DNA of 64,000 nucleotides from a virus, in IMG/VR virus record IMGVR_UViG_3300036827_000193, positions 1-64,000 of that record. One strand, 5' to 3'. The first letter of the stretch is position 1; every line of letters starts with the position of its first letter. Shown piece after piece: positions 16,483 to 26,000 of this stretch. The notes under the pieces are model-generated. The model did no database searches. It saw only the letters and a program-made list of their open reading frames with translations, and was not told the origin of the DNA. A program made the translations under genes and the position numbers.

Positions 16483-16870
16483 TGGACCTCAACCGTTGCA
16501 GGCCATCAGTGTCGAGCTTGCAGACAGCAGCAATCGGCTTCTTGCTCAGCGCGTCATTAAGGGCGCTGATTTTCTCTGTATCGGCGGCGTGCGCCTGGTC
16601 GAGATCGGCCGCGCGTTTTTCGGCGTCGTCGGCGGCTTGCGTCCTGATCGCGAGATCGCGGGCAATCACGGCATTCTGCGCGCGCACGTCGGCTTCATGG
16701 CACGCCGCATTCGCGATCGAGCGGCCGTGAACGTCTGCGTAGACATAGACGGCAAGCGCCACGACGCCGAGGCGGACCCACTGGTTGGAGAGCACGGCGA
16801 GAGCGATGCCCCAGCCGCCAGTGGCGATCGAGGCGGCGCCGGGGATGAGGGCGATGAGACCGGCCAGCAT
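16475..16870 (-). CDS. Probable inner spanin (Rz-like), 131 aa
   Basis: I chose the ATG at 16870, one base after the preceding stop and with AAGG upstream; an earlier ATG at 16903 would overlap the previous gene more. The N-terminal 45 residues are hydrophobic (MLAGLIALIPGAASIATGGW and VRLGVVALAVYVYA), anchoring the protein in the inner membrane. Residues about 60-115 are a long alanine-rich coiled coil (QAADDAEKRAADLDQ). This is the standard i-spanin layout, and it follows the endolysin region in the transcript. Confidence 0.6.
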   Translation of the reverse strand: MLAGLIALIPGAASIATGGWGIALAVLSNQWVRLGVVALAVYVYADVHGRSIANAACHEADVRAQNAVIARDLAIRTQAADDAEKRAADLDQAHAADTEKISALNDALSKKPIAAVCKLDTDGLQRLRSIK

Positions 16871-16871
16871 G

Positions 16872-17198
16872 TCAACAATCCTTAATTGCGCCATTGCGCA
16901 CAAAGAAATGAGCCTCGCAGCCGCCTTTCAGCGCTACGGAGCTTGAGCCGGCGACCAATGTCAGATCGTCAATTCCGGTGCCTTGCATTTCCCAGCGACC
17001 AGGCGTCGGGCGAGTGTCTTGCGGGACCGACGGCGACCAACAAATGACGCCGTGCGTACCGATCGCGCCGTTATTGGCGGTGAAACACTTTGGGCACAGG
17101 AACTTAATGCCGTCCGCCTCAGCGAGCGTGGCAACACATTGAAAGCGGTGATTGTCTTCGCGCTTTAGAAACTGCGGTTCGAGATCGGAGAGGAGCAT
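16872..17198 (-). CDS. Hypothetical phage protein with CxxC (108 aa)
   Basis: I chose the ATG at 17198 (MLLSDLEPQFLKRED), two bases beyond the endolysin stop. The protein has FLCPKCFTANNG, then THGVICWSP and PGRWEMQGTGIDDLTLV, then a glycine-rich end with another cysteine. The CxxC plus later Cys/His residues suggest a small zinc-binding fold. This set of motifs is common in phages of Proteobacteria, but I do not know a function. It ends one base before the spanin start. Confidence 0.65.
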   Translation of the reverse strand: MLLSDLEPQFLKREDNHRFQCVATLAEADGIKFLCPKCFTANNGAIGTHGVICWSPSVPQDTRPTPGRWEMQGTGIDDLTLVAGSSSVALKGGCEAHFFVRNGAIKDC

Positions 17199-17199
17199 G

Positions 17200-18420
17200 T
17201 CAGGCCTCCGCCGATCCGGCGTGCACGCCGGTGCGATGGTCATCAAGCCGCGCCGCTTCGATCTTCTTGATATTGCGCCAGATGAAGAAGCCGCCGATCG
17301 CGAAGGCGACGGCAAAGAACGGCGCCGCCGGATGGCCGAGCAGCGGCCCGATCAGGTCGTGCACGCTTTGCCAGATGCCCTTGGCCTGGTTGGCCTTGTC
17401 GACCGCGCCCTGTGCGGTGTCGAGCAGGCCGAGACGCTCGGCGCCGGCGCCGGCGCCAAGGAGGCCGCCGAACCACATCTTGAGCTTGCCGATGAGGCCG
17501 GCCTGGTCGGAGGCGGCGATGGTGCGCGATCCCGCGGCGCGCAGATCCTTCACGGTCGCCTGGGCGCGCTCCGGCGCGACCTCGCGCGGGGCGGCGGTGT
17601 CCATGGCCTCGATCGTCGCCGGGTCGAGCTCGCCGTTGACCGGCAGCCCCTCATGGGCCTGGAATGCGGCCGTGGCGCCCTTGGCGCGGGTGTCCATCTC
17701 GTCGGTCGGCATGCCGACCTCGGCGTAGCCGAGCTTGCGCAGCTTCTCCTGCGCCGCCGCAACGACCGGCTTGGGCTGGGCCGCCGGCGCCGATGTCGGC
17801 GCCGTGGCCGCCGCCGCGAGCTTGCGGCTCCAGCGCGCCCATGCGGCGCGCAGCTTGACGTCGTACTGGTTGGCGGCATAGCCGGCGCCATTGTACTTGC
17901 GTGCCGCCGTCGACCATTCGTGCTTGTTGAGCGCGTCGGCGACGCCGGAATGCTTGAGCTCGCGCACCATGCAGTCGATCTGCGCGGCAACGCCGCCATC
18001 GACCATGTGGTCGATCATGGCGATGGCGTTGGCGAAGCCGAGTTCTTCGGCGAGGTTGCCCATGGTCTGCCCGATGCCCCACGAGCACGACCGATCGGCG
18101 CATTCCTCGTCGACGCCGCGCGCCCGGGCGATCAGGTCAAGGCGCATCGCGGAGGTGCGCTCGTCCTTGTACTGCGTCGCCTTCGACCAGTGCGGGATGG
18201 CGAGGCCCTTGGCGCAGGCAATGGCGAGCTTGGCCTTCGAGCGCTTTGATAATTCGCGGTAGAAGATATGCCGCTCGAACAGGAACGCCGGCGTGCGGCC
18301 GTCCTGCTCGAAGGTCTTGCCGCCGGTTTCGACCTCGGCGATGGCAAGCAGCGCCGCCGGCTCGATCGCATTGGCGGTGGCCGCAGCCGTCAGGTCGCGG
18401 ATCAGGCTTTCGGAAAACAT
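17200..18420 (-). CDS. Endolysin: N-acetylmuramidase with peptidoglycan-binding domain and C-terminal membrane segment
   Basis: The protein has 406 residues. Residues about 5-190 match the N-acetylmuramidase family (DUF3380): AIAEVETGGKTFEQDGR with the catalytic Glu, the LFERHIFYREL segment, and SWGIGQTMG. Residues about 215-275 form a peptidoglycan-binding module (QEKLRKLGYAE ... AAFQAHEGLPVNGELDP). Near the C-terminus there is a membrane segment, APFFAVAFAIGGFFIW (about residues 365-382), then a basic tail. A C-terminal span is unusual for an endolysin and could anchor the enzyme or act in its export. It is the first enzyme of the lysis cassette. Confidence 0.85.
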   Translation of the reverse strand: MFSESLIRDLTAAATANAIEPAALLAIAEVETGGKTFEQDGRTPAFLFERHIFYRELSKRSKAKLAIACAKGLAIPHWSKATQYKDERTSAMRLDLIARARGVDEECADRSCSWGIGQTMGNLAEELGFANAIAMIDHMVDGGVAAQIDCMVRELKHSGVADALNKHEWSTAARKYNGAGYAANQYDVKLRAAWARWSRKLAAAATAPTSAPAAQPKPVVAAAQEKLRKLGYAEVGMPTDEMDTRAKGATAAFQAHEGLPVNGELDPATIEAMDTAAPREVAPERAQATVKDLRAAGSRTIAASDQAGLIGKLKMWFGGLLGAGAGAERLGLLDTAQGAVDKANQAKGIWQSVHDLIGPLLGHPAAPFFAVAFAIGGFFIWRNIKKIEAARLDDHRTGVHAGSAEA

Positions 18421-18436
18421 GGATACCCTCTTGTGT

Positions 18437-18742
18437 TCAGGATCGGTCGCCGTTGACGGCGCGCATCAGGTCTGGCGCCAGCTCGGCAGCGACCAGAACG
18501 GCCCGGCATATCTCGCCGCCGTCGCCCATCATGACGATGGCGCGCCGATCCATGAGGCGCACGATGACGACGGTGCGGTATTCAAACTCGGTCGGTGGCG
18601 GCTGCGCATTGACCCAGGCGACGGCGCGCGCCGCCTCGATGGGCGAAAGCTGATCGAGCGTGTCGGCATGGCGGTCGTGCACGAACGGCAGCAGCGCCGA
18701 CAGCAGCGGCACACACACGACTGCGGGCGGCGGCGGCGTCAT
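18437..18742 (-). CDS. Hypothetical phage protein (101 aa)
   Basis: It starts inside an ATGA overlap with the lipase-like gene. The N-terminus is hydrophobic and Pro-rich (PPPPAVVCVPLLSALLPFVH). The rest is mixed alpha/beta (FEYRTVVIVRLMDRRAIVMM). It may be exported or membrane-attached. No family recognised; it is located within the lysis cassette. Confidence 0.6.
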   Translation of the reverse strand: MTPPPPAVVCVPLLSALLPFVHDRHADTLDQLSPIEAARAVAWVNAQPPPTEFEYRTVVIVRLMDRRAIVMMGDGGEICRAVLVAAELAPDLMRAVNGDRS

Positions 18743-19254
18743 CGCCCGATCGCTGCGCCGACCACCCGCGCCTGCATGTGCGGATCGTTGGCGATCTGGA
18801 TATGGCCGTAGCCGGGAGATGGGACGTTGCGGGCGCCGGTGATCTCGCCGCCAAGCACGCCGACGAAATTGGTTGACCGCACCCCGCGCGAGGCCACTGC
18901 GCCATTGCGCGGCGGATCGATGCTCACGGCGCGCACGTTGCGCACCCCGCAGGCGCGCGCGGCATCGGCGGCGCGTGTGGCGGCCGGGCCGCCCAGCGAA
19001 TGGCCGATGAACACGATGGTGTCGTCGCGATGGCGGCAGGCGTCGGCCGCGAACGATCCTTCCTGCGTCCAGCTTCCGATGGTGACGATGGCGCCGCGGG
19101 CGCGCAGCCGTGCGCCGAGGCTTGGCATTGCGGCCGGCGCGAACACCCAGCCGAGCAAACCATTCATCAGGTAGGCCCGGGTCGCGGCGTGGGCCTCGCT
19201 CGACAACAGCATGATGAGCACGGCGACGAGCGCCGCGCCGAGGCGCGTTCTCAT
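18739..19254 (-). CDS. Secreted lipase/esterase-like alpha/beta-hydrolase (171 aa)
   Basis: There is a clear signal peptide (MRTRLGAALVAVLIMLLSSEAHA). The mature part has the nucleophile elbow FIGHSLGG (about residue 95), preceded by the strand DDTIVFI, then a later SIDPPRNG that may hold the acid and a YGHIQI segment that may supply the histidine. It is short for the family but complete in outline. Being exported and encoded beside muramidase and spanins, it may attack outer-membrane lipids at lysis, or it may modify the lysogen surface. Confidence 0.65.
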   Translation of the reverse strand: MRTRLGAALVAVLIMLLSSEAHAATRAYLMNGLLGWVFAPAAMPSLGARLRARGAIVTIGSWTQEGSFAADACRHRDDTIVFIGHSLGGPAATRAADAARACGVRNVRAVSIDPPRNGAVASRGVRSTNFVGVLGGEITGARNVPSPGYGHIQIANDPHMQARVVGAAIGR

Positions 19255-19285
19255 TTTGGGTTGTCCTGTTAGGGGATGGGCGCGC

Positions 19286-19681
19286 TTAGACGGCGCCGTT
19301 CTGCACGTAACAAAACGGCTGGTTGCTGTAGCTCAGGAAGATGATGATGTGCCCGGTCGGATTGCCCCGGTCGAATTTGATCTTGGCCTGCGGGACCGGG
19401 ATGCGGGTGCCGATGTCGACGTGATGGCGATGCAACGGCTCGTCGGGCCGGTCATCGGTGACGACCGCGATCAGGCTGCCGTCGGGTGCGGTCTCGACCT
19501 GGTCGGCCCAGTAGCCGTCGGCCTCCCCGCAGCACGACACTGTCGGATTGTCCGGCTGCATCAGCGTCGCGTACCAGTCCCGCACGATATCGGACTGATT
19601 GCTCCACTGCCCGTAATCGCGCGCCGATGCCGGCGCCAACGCGAACAGGCACAGCACCGCCATGGCGATCAGGTGTCGCAT
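19286..19681 (-). CDS. Small secreted protein (131 aa)
   Basis: I chose the ATG at 19681 because GGAGA precedes it. It has a signal peptide (MRHLIAMAVLCLFALAPASA). The mature protein has a Cys pair (VSCCGEADGYWADQVE), a basic-acidic middle and an aromatic end (SYSNQPFCYVQNG). The motif CCGE-DGYWAD recurs in small secreted proteins of rhizobia and their phages; the role is unknown to me. Confidence 0.65.
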   Translation of the reverse strand: MRHLIAMAVLCLFALAPASARDYGQWSNQSDIVRDWYATLMQPDNPTVSCCGEADGYWADQVETAPDGSLIAVVTDDRPDEPLHRHHVDIGTRIPVPQAKIKFDRGNPTGHIIIFLSYSNQPFCYVQNGAV

Positions 19682-19742
19682 TGTCGTCTCCATTGAAGAT
19701 GATGCCGGGGACTGTTAGCGTCCCGGCTCGATCGAGGTGCCC

Positions 19743-20087
19743 ATGGTCAAGACAGCGCTTGCGGCGTTCTTTGCCGCGCTCGTTTCAACCGGCGCCCTGG
19801 CGCAGGACCAGGCCACGGCGTATTGCCGCGGCATCGGCGCGCGGCCGAACAGCGCCGATGACCGCGAATGCCGGCTGCTGGTGGCGCAGTTCTATTCCGG
19901 CGATCCGTTCTATGCCGCGCTGGCGCGCGCGCAACTGTGGCGGCTGCAACACCGCATGATCGAGCGGCAGCGCGAGCGCGAGGCGCCACCCGACTTCTCG
20001 CAATACGGCACCACCGCCGCTCCTTCCGCGCAACAGCGCCCGGGGACGAGTTGCGTTGTGGTGGGCAACCTTATCGACTGCGATTGA
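19743..20087 (+). CDS. Small secreted protein on the opposite strand (114 aa)
   Basis: It begins at the ATG at 19743 after GAGG. A signal peptide (MVKTALAAFFAALVSTGALA) is followed by a small domain with four or more cysteines (AYCRGIGARP, RECRLLVAQF, CVVVGNLIDCD). It is the only non-endonuclease rightward gene inside the late block and ends exactly where the giant gene's stop begins. It has the features of a moron: an extra gene with its own orientation that could be expressed in the lysogen. Confidence 0.6.
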   Translation: MVKTALAAFFAALVSTGALAQDQATAYCRGIGARPNSADDRECRLLVAQFYSGDPFYAALARAQLWRLQHRMIERQREREAPPDFSQYGTTAAPSAQQRPGTSCVVVGNLIDCD

Positions 20088-23000
20088 TCACATCGCGCCG
20101 GCGGGAAGAGCACCGGCCGGAATTGCCGGCAGATGGACCTGCCGGTTGACCTCATTCTTCACCGTCTGGTGGGCTTTTGGCCAATAACGGTTGCGCTCGT
20201 CCTTGCTGGCCTGGAGCAGGATTGCCTTCTGGTCCTCGTTCGGCAGCCGCGAGAACAGATAGATGTCGGTCGGAACGACGCCGACGTTTTGCATGTAGCC
20301 CGGCTTGAGGCCCAGCGCCTTGCCGCGCTGGTAGGCGTCCTGCAGGGCCTTGCTGTCGTGGTCGCGCTTGGCGATGAGGATGGCGCTGCGCACCGCCATC
20401 TTTTCTTCGGTGCCCTGGGCCTGCTCTTCCGGGCGGCTCGTCGGTGCGACATGCTCGCGGTACAGATAGCTGATGCGGTTCTGGATCGGCGACTTCTCGA
20501 CATAGGCCGGTGCCGGGCCGAAGCCCAGCACGCTCATGCCGACGCCCTTGGCCTTGAGCGCATCGAGATATTGTTCCGGGTGCCGGATTGCTTCGGCGGC
20601 GGACGGGAATGGCTTGCCGGACAACTCGGCCGCATGCTTGGCGCCCGACACCGACATCGGGTTGGTCTGGTCGCCGAAGAAGTGCTTCACGCCCTGCCAG
20701 ACCTGCTGGTAGATCGGCGCGTTCTCGTCCCAGATGTTGTAGCCGTAATAATCGCGGTTGGTGAGGAGCTCGTGGAACGGCTCGAACATGAGCTTGTTCC
20801 ACAGCATCTCGCCGGCGCCCGAGAGCCAGTTGCCGCCGCGCTCCTGCACGTGCTTGAGCAGCATCGGGACTTCGCGAAGGTAGAACATGGTCGTGTAGCG
20901 GCGCGGCGAGCCATCCGGGTTTTCCCCGCCGGCTCTCGGAAACACATAATCGATACCCTCCGGCTGCTTGCCGGTGAAAAGGTTTGTCATTATCCCGGCA
21001 ATGAGGGCGGCGGTGCCGACATAGGCCAGCACGAACGGGATCTTGTTGGTCGCATCACGCGTGACGGCGCGCCCGGCGCTCGGCTTGAAGGGCGGCAGAA
21101 GCCCCGCCGTTCGCGTGCCTGCTTCCAGCGTCGCGCCACCAAACTCGCGCACGAAGCCCAGGTTCCAGCCGAGCGAGAGGAACGAGCCGATCGCCGCGTC
21201 CTTCGTGGTCCGGTTCCAGAACAGCGTGCCGTAGCTCATCTCGCCATAGCGGTTGTCGATCGACTTTGCGATTGCGCGCAGCGCGATGCGCCGATTGGTG
21301 TCGTCGGCCAAAAGTCCCGGGCGGCGCTTGAGCAGCGATGCCGCCTGATCGAGATAGGCCGCGGCCTTGAGCGCGGGGATCCATTTTTCGAACAGCGGGG
21401 CCTGCAGCACCTCGATCGGCCGGCGCATCGCCGCGGACACCGCCTTGCGCCAGTCCGAAGCGCCGGCCTCGCCACGCAGCACCTTGCGCCACGCGACCGC
21501 CAATTGACGCCTGGCGGCAATCTTCAATTGCTCGGACAGTTGCGGCACAAATCCGCCGTCCGTCATCAGCGCGACGACCGCCTTGTCCTGTGGCGTTTGC
21601 TGCGAGGGCCGCTTTGCCCAAGCCGCGCGGGCCTTGGCGCCCTTGCGGTAGTGGATCATGCCGAGCGTCGGGATCGTGCCGACGCCCTCTGCGGCAGCCT
21701 TGAGCGCCGCCGGCAGGTCGTGGCCCTTGGCGAGATCGTCCCATGCGCGCGCGAGCGAGTTTGCCTGGTCGATGTGCAGCACGTGCAGCGGGTGGAACGC
21801 CGAGAGCGCGAGCTTGATCGGCACCCAGGCATTCTTCAACGCCATCCATCCGCGGAACATCGAGCCGCCGACATGCTCGGCCTGCCAAAGCCCCTTGGCT
21901 TCGACGCCGTTCTGCCACAACTTCTGCACGTCGGGCACGATCACCCATTGCTGGCGATCGGGCGCATTGATGGCGCGCCAGCCGCGGCGCACCAATTGCT
22001 CGCCGCCCTGCTTGCCCTCCCAGGCAAGTCCCATGTCCTTGAGCTGGTAGAGCAGCTCCATGCGCTGGCGCATGTCGACGCCCGACAGCAGGCGGTGCAC
22101 CACAATATCGACGGGGTTCGTGAAGCGAAGCTTGAGGCCCGCAGCCAGGCCTTCGGAAATGTAATCGTAGGTCCGCTTCTTCTGGAACCAGGTCGGCCCG
22201 ACCTGGGCGCTGCGCGTCTCCGAAAAAGCGCGCCACTCGTCGGGCTGTTCCCAGATGTGCGGGAAATAGTCGTCCACGAATGCTGCGCGCGAACCGTAGC
22301 GCTGCTCCTCGGCCCAGTTGGCATCGAGGATGCGCCGGTAGCGCCGCGCCATGTCGGCTTGCGTTGCGTCGGCCGGCGTATTGTTGCTCTCGACATCATC
22401 GAGAAAGCGGATGCGCTCGGCGTCGCCGCGCTTGTTCCAGTAATTCCACTGGCTCTCGCTTTGGCGGACGACGGCGTCTTTTTCCTGCGCCTGGCGCGCC
22501 TTGTAGCGGGCAAACAGCGGATCGGCCTCGAGCGCGCGGTCGCTGACAAGTTCGGGCTGGAATGCGGAGGTCCAGAAGTCCTTGAACACCTTGATGGTGC
22601 GGATCGGGTCGCCCATCGCGCCGAGTGTGTAGTGGCGGCCCTCTTCGGCAAGTCCTGTGCCGGCAAGTTCTGTGCCGGCAAGTTCTGCGTCGCCAAGCCC
22701 TACGCCGTGCGCGGCTCGCGCCGCTTGCGCTCGATCATCTGCTCCGCCGACGCGATCATGTCCTGGCGCAGCAACGTGTCCTGCGGCAACTTCCGCAGTT
22801 CGTGCAAATGATGCTCCCAGGTCGCCAGCGTGTCGAAGGCTCCCGGCGGATCGATCATCTGGAAGTTCGTCTGGGCCATGAACAGTCCCTCTCGCGGCAT
22901 GGGCCGCCAATTCAATGTAGGCGCCGAGCCCAAGCTTCTCAATATCGTCGCCGAACGTGCTGTTCGAGCGGTAATCGATGATGCCGGCGCGGTGCAGCGC

Positions 23001-26000
23001 TACCGCGACGGCGTGCGGCAGCAGCGCGTTGGCGGTATCGCGATCGATTCGCCCCGACAACAACGCCGTGTTGATGATGTCGTAGAGCTTGTTCTGGACC
23101 GCCTCGTGGGCGGCGTAGAGGTATTTCGCCGCCGTAACCGGATCGAAGCGGCGCAGCGCTGCGCGTGCTGACGGTGTCAGTTCGGCGCGCGCGACATGGC
23201 CGCCATGGCCGTGCGCCCAGACCGCATGCAGGCCGGGCAGTCCGAGAAACCCGATATCGGGGCCGCTCAAGGTGCCATCGCGCGGGTGATTGTGGTGGAT
23301 GACGATCGCGTTACGCGGATCGCTCGCGATCGCGAAGAGCTTGAGGTCTTGACCGGTGTTGCCAGGACCGCCGCGGGTGTGCGCCACGACCTTGCCGTTC
23401 TGGTCGACCGCGACAAGATGTTCCAAGCCGGTAGCGATGCCCTGCCTGAGGACGTGGCGCTGTGCCCAGTCGCCGGCGAGCATGTGCTGGGGGATGGCGA
23501 TCGGGCCGAGATCGTGCGCCGTGACCTTTGCGGGCTTGGTCTCGCCGGGCTGGAACAGGGCGAAGCCCTGCCCGGTTGCGGCCTGGCGCAGCGCTGGGGC
23601 GATGTCCAGGGTGTGGACGGTGTGCCCCGGATATTTGCTTTTATCCTGCTCCAGAACCAACCCGCGACTTAGATCATTTTGGAAATCGGCCGGTACTGTT
23701 GGCAATTTCCCTTGCCCGACTTTGCCGCCGTACTTCTTGACCAGCTTGTTCGCGGTCTTGGGCAGGATGTCGTCGTAGAAGCCGCGCATGCCTTCGCCGC
23801 CGACCTTGAGGTCGAGGCCCGAGAGCGTCCTTCGGCCTTTGTCGGTGCCATAAAATCCCGAAGGCTTGCCCTCGCCGGCAGCGATGCGCGCCGCAACGTC
23901 CTTGCCGACGTGGTCGGGCAAGTCCTTTTCCGGAACGCCTTCTGCAATGCGGGTGTTGTCACTACGGCCCTTGAGACGAGCATCGATCGTGTAGTGTCCG
24001 TCCGCGCCCTTGATGTAGTGCAGGTCGTCGATCTGCTTGCTCAGGTCGTAGCGATCCGCCTGCACATCTCCCGGCGTCCATGCAATCTTGTCGTAGCCGT
24101 GCTCTGCGGCGTAGCGGATGATCCGCTTCAGCGAGAGTTCGGGCCATGTGGTTTTGAACGGGGCGTCGGGGACGCGGGTTCCTTGTTCGTAGTCCCCATG
24201 GATTTTTGCGGAGCGCTGATAATTGTCGACAGCCTCTGCCCGCGCCACGTCTACCGTGTCGCCCCAGCCGGGCCGCTCCGAGCCGTCCGGCAATGCGAAC
24301 CAGTGCTTGCCATGATCGCCGTCGGTGCGCACAAACTTGAAATCGCTGTCCGTAAACAGTTTTTGCGGCGGCTGCTTGTAGCCCTTTTTCTTCCCCGCCT
24401 GGTGCCAGTCGCTCTGCACTTCCTCGATGAACAGCGTTTTCTTGCCGTCGATGGTGCGGTCGTTGAAACGGATGTGGGCGAGGACGTTGGGCTCGTCGAA
24501 GTGGGGGGAACGGAAATCTTGATTGGCGGAAGGGGGGCGGTATTCGCGGTCAAACTGCGCGTACCTCTCACGCTCAGCGGGGGACATGGCAGCCAGCGTA
24601 TCATCAGTGCCGGTCGTGCCGTATTTACGGCGCATCTCCATCTCGAAGTCATGCCACGCATCGACTTGCGCGTTGCGCGACGCTTCTTCACCCGGCAACT
24701 TCTCCGGCAGCGTCAGCAGCAGCTCGCGGTAGTTCTCGCCGCCCGGCAGTGTGTACTGCCTGTATTGCGTACCGCCGATGTCGCCACCGATTTCTCGCGC
24801 AAGATCGGCAACCGCGCCCTCAAAGGACTCGTGATCGCCAAGCATGGTGCCGCGGACAAACGCGGCGTATCCGGTCAGCTCTCCGTTCTTGTCGTGATAA
24901 ACATCGATGCCCGTCCCCGTCGACCGGCCAGGCAAGGTCAGTTGCGTGGTCGTCCCGCCTTCATCGTTTTCGACTGGCTCGCCTTGTGTCCAGTCCTCGA
25001 TGTCTGACGGCGGTTGCGCGTCGCTTTTCTCCACTTCGCGCACTTCGACCTGATGCGCGCGGACGTAATCGTGCACTTCGGCTTTCGTCACCGCGCCCTT
25101 GTGCTCGCGTAGCCAGTGCTCAAGGCCGAGCCATTCGATCTCCTCGGGCTTGACGCCCGGCGCATTCCTGATGGTGCCGAGCCAATGGTTCGGCGCCGCC
25201 TTGTCCTGCTTGACCGCGGCGACGGCGCGCTCCACTGCGGAGTAGAAGGCTGGCGCATGGCCGAAGGCGTCTTCGCTCTCGGCCAAGGCAAAGCCGTGTC
25301 CCGCCGGTCGCGCCTCTATCGTCTCGAACAAGTGGTCATAGGCCGCTCGGATGCCTTGGTCCCGCATCTCGTCGGCGGTTGGATAAGCACCACCGGCCGT
25401 GTCGATGTTGGCAAGGTAGTCGTTGGCTGCGCCTTTGTCGGCAAGCCGATCGACAATATATCGTTCAAATGAACGGGCGGCCTTCTCGATGGTCGTGTTC
25501 CAGTACGGCTTGGCACGAACCTTGTCGAATTTCGCCGCGCGATCCGCAAAGCCGCCTTTTTGCAGACTGGCCTCGACATTCTTCCACGCTTGATAGACCT
25601 CGTGACGAACCGGGCCACCGTCGCGGCGGCGCTCGCTGATGTATCCGCTGGCCTGATCCTGCCGCGCGAAGTAGTTATCGAGCGCGTGCAGCCATTCGTG
25701 CGCGAGGGAGCCAGGGCCGCCGCCCTTTGTCAGATTGATGACGACTTGGCCCGGCTCGTAGTGGGCCGATGCCGCATCGCGTCCGCCATGGCCGCGAGCG
25801 CCGAAGGCAAGCCCGAGCTCGCCGTTCAACGACAATGCCTGGGGCGGAACGCCGACGACATCGGCAAGGTCCATCAGCGCGTCAAAGGCGCGGTTAAGGT
25901 CGGCTTGTCGGCGTTGCCCTTCGACATAATTGCCGAACTGAACCCCGCGGAAGCCGAACGCGCCTGAGAACATTTCCGGGGTGACGTCGCCCTCGCGCAA

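Noticed and set aside
20133-22811. An 892-codon frame on the plus strand
   Set aside because: It mirrors the giant polyvalent gene and has no start signal or family features.
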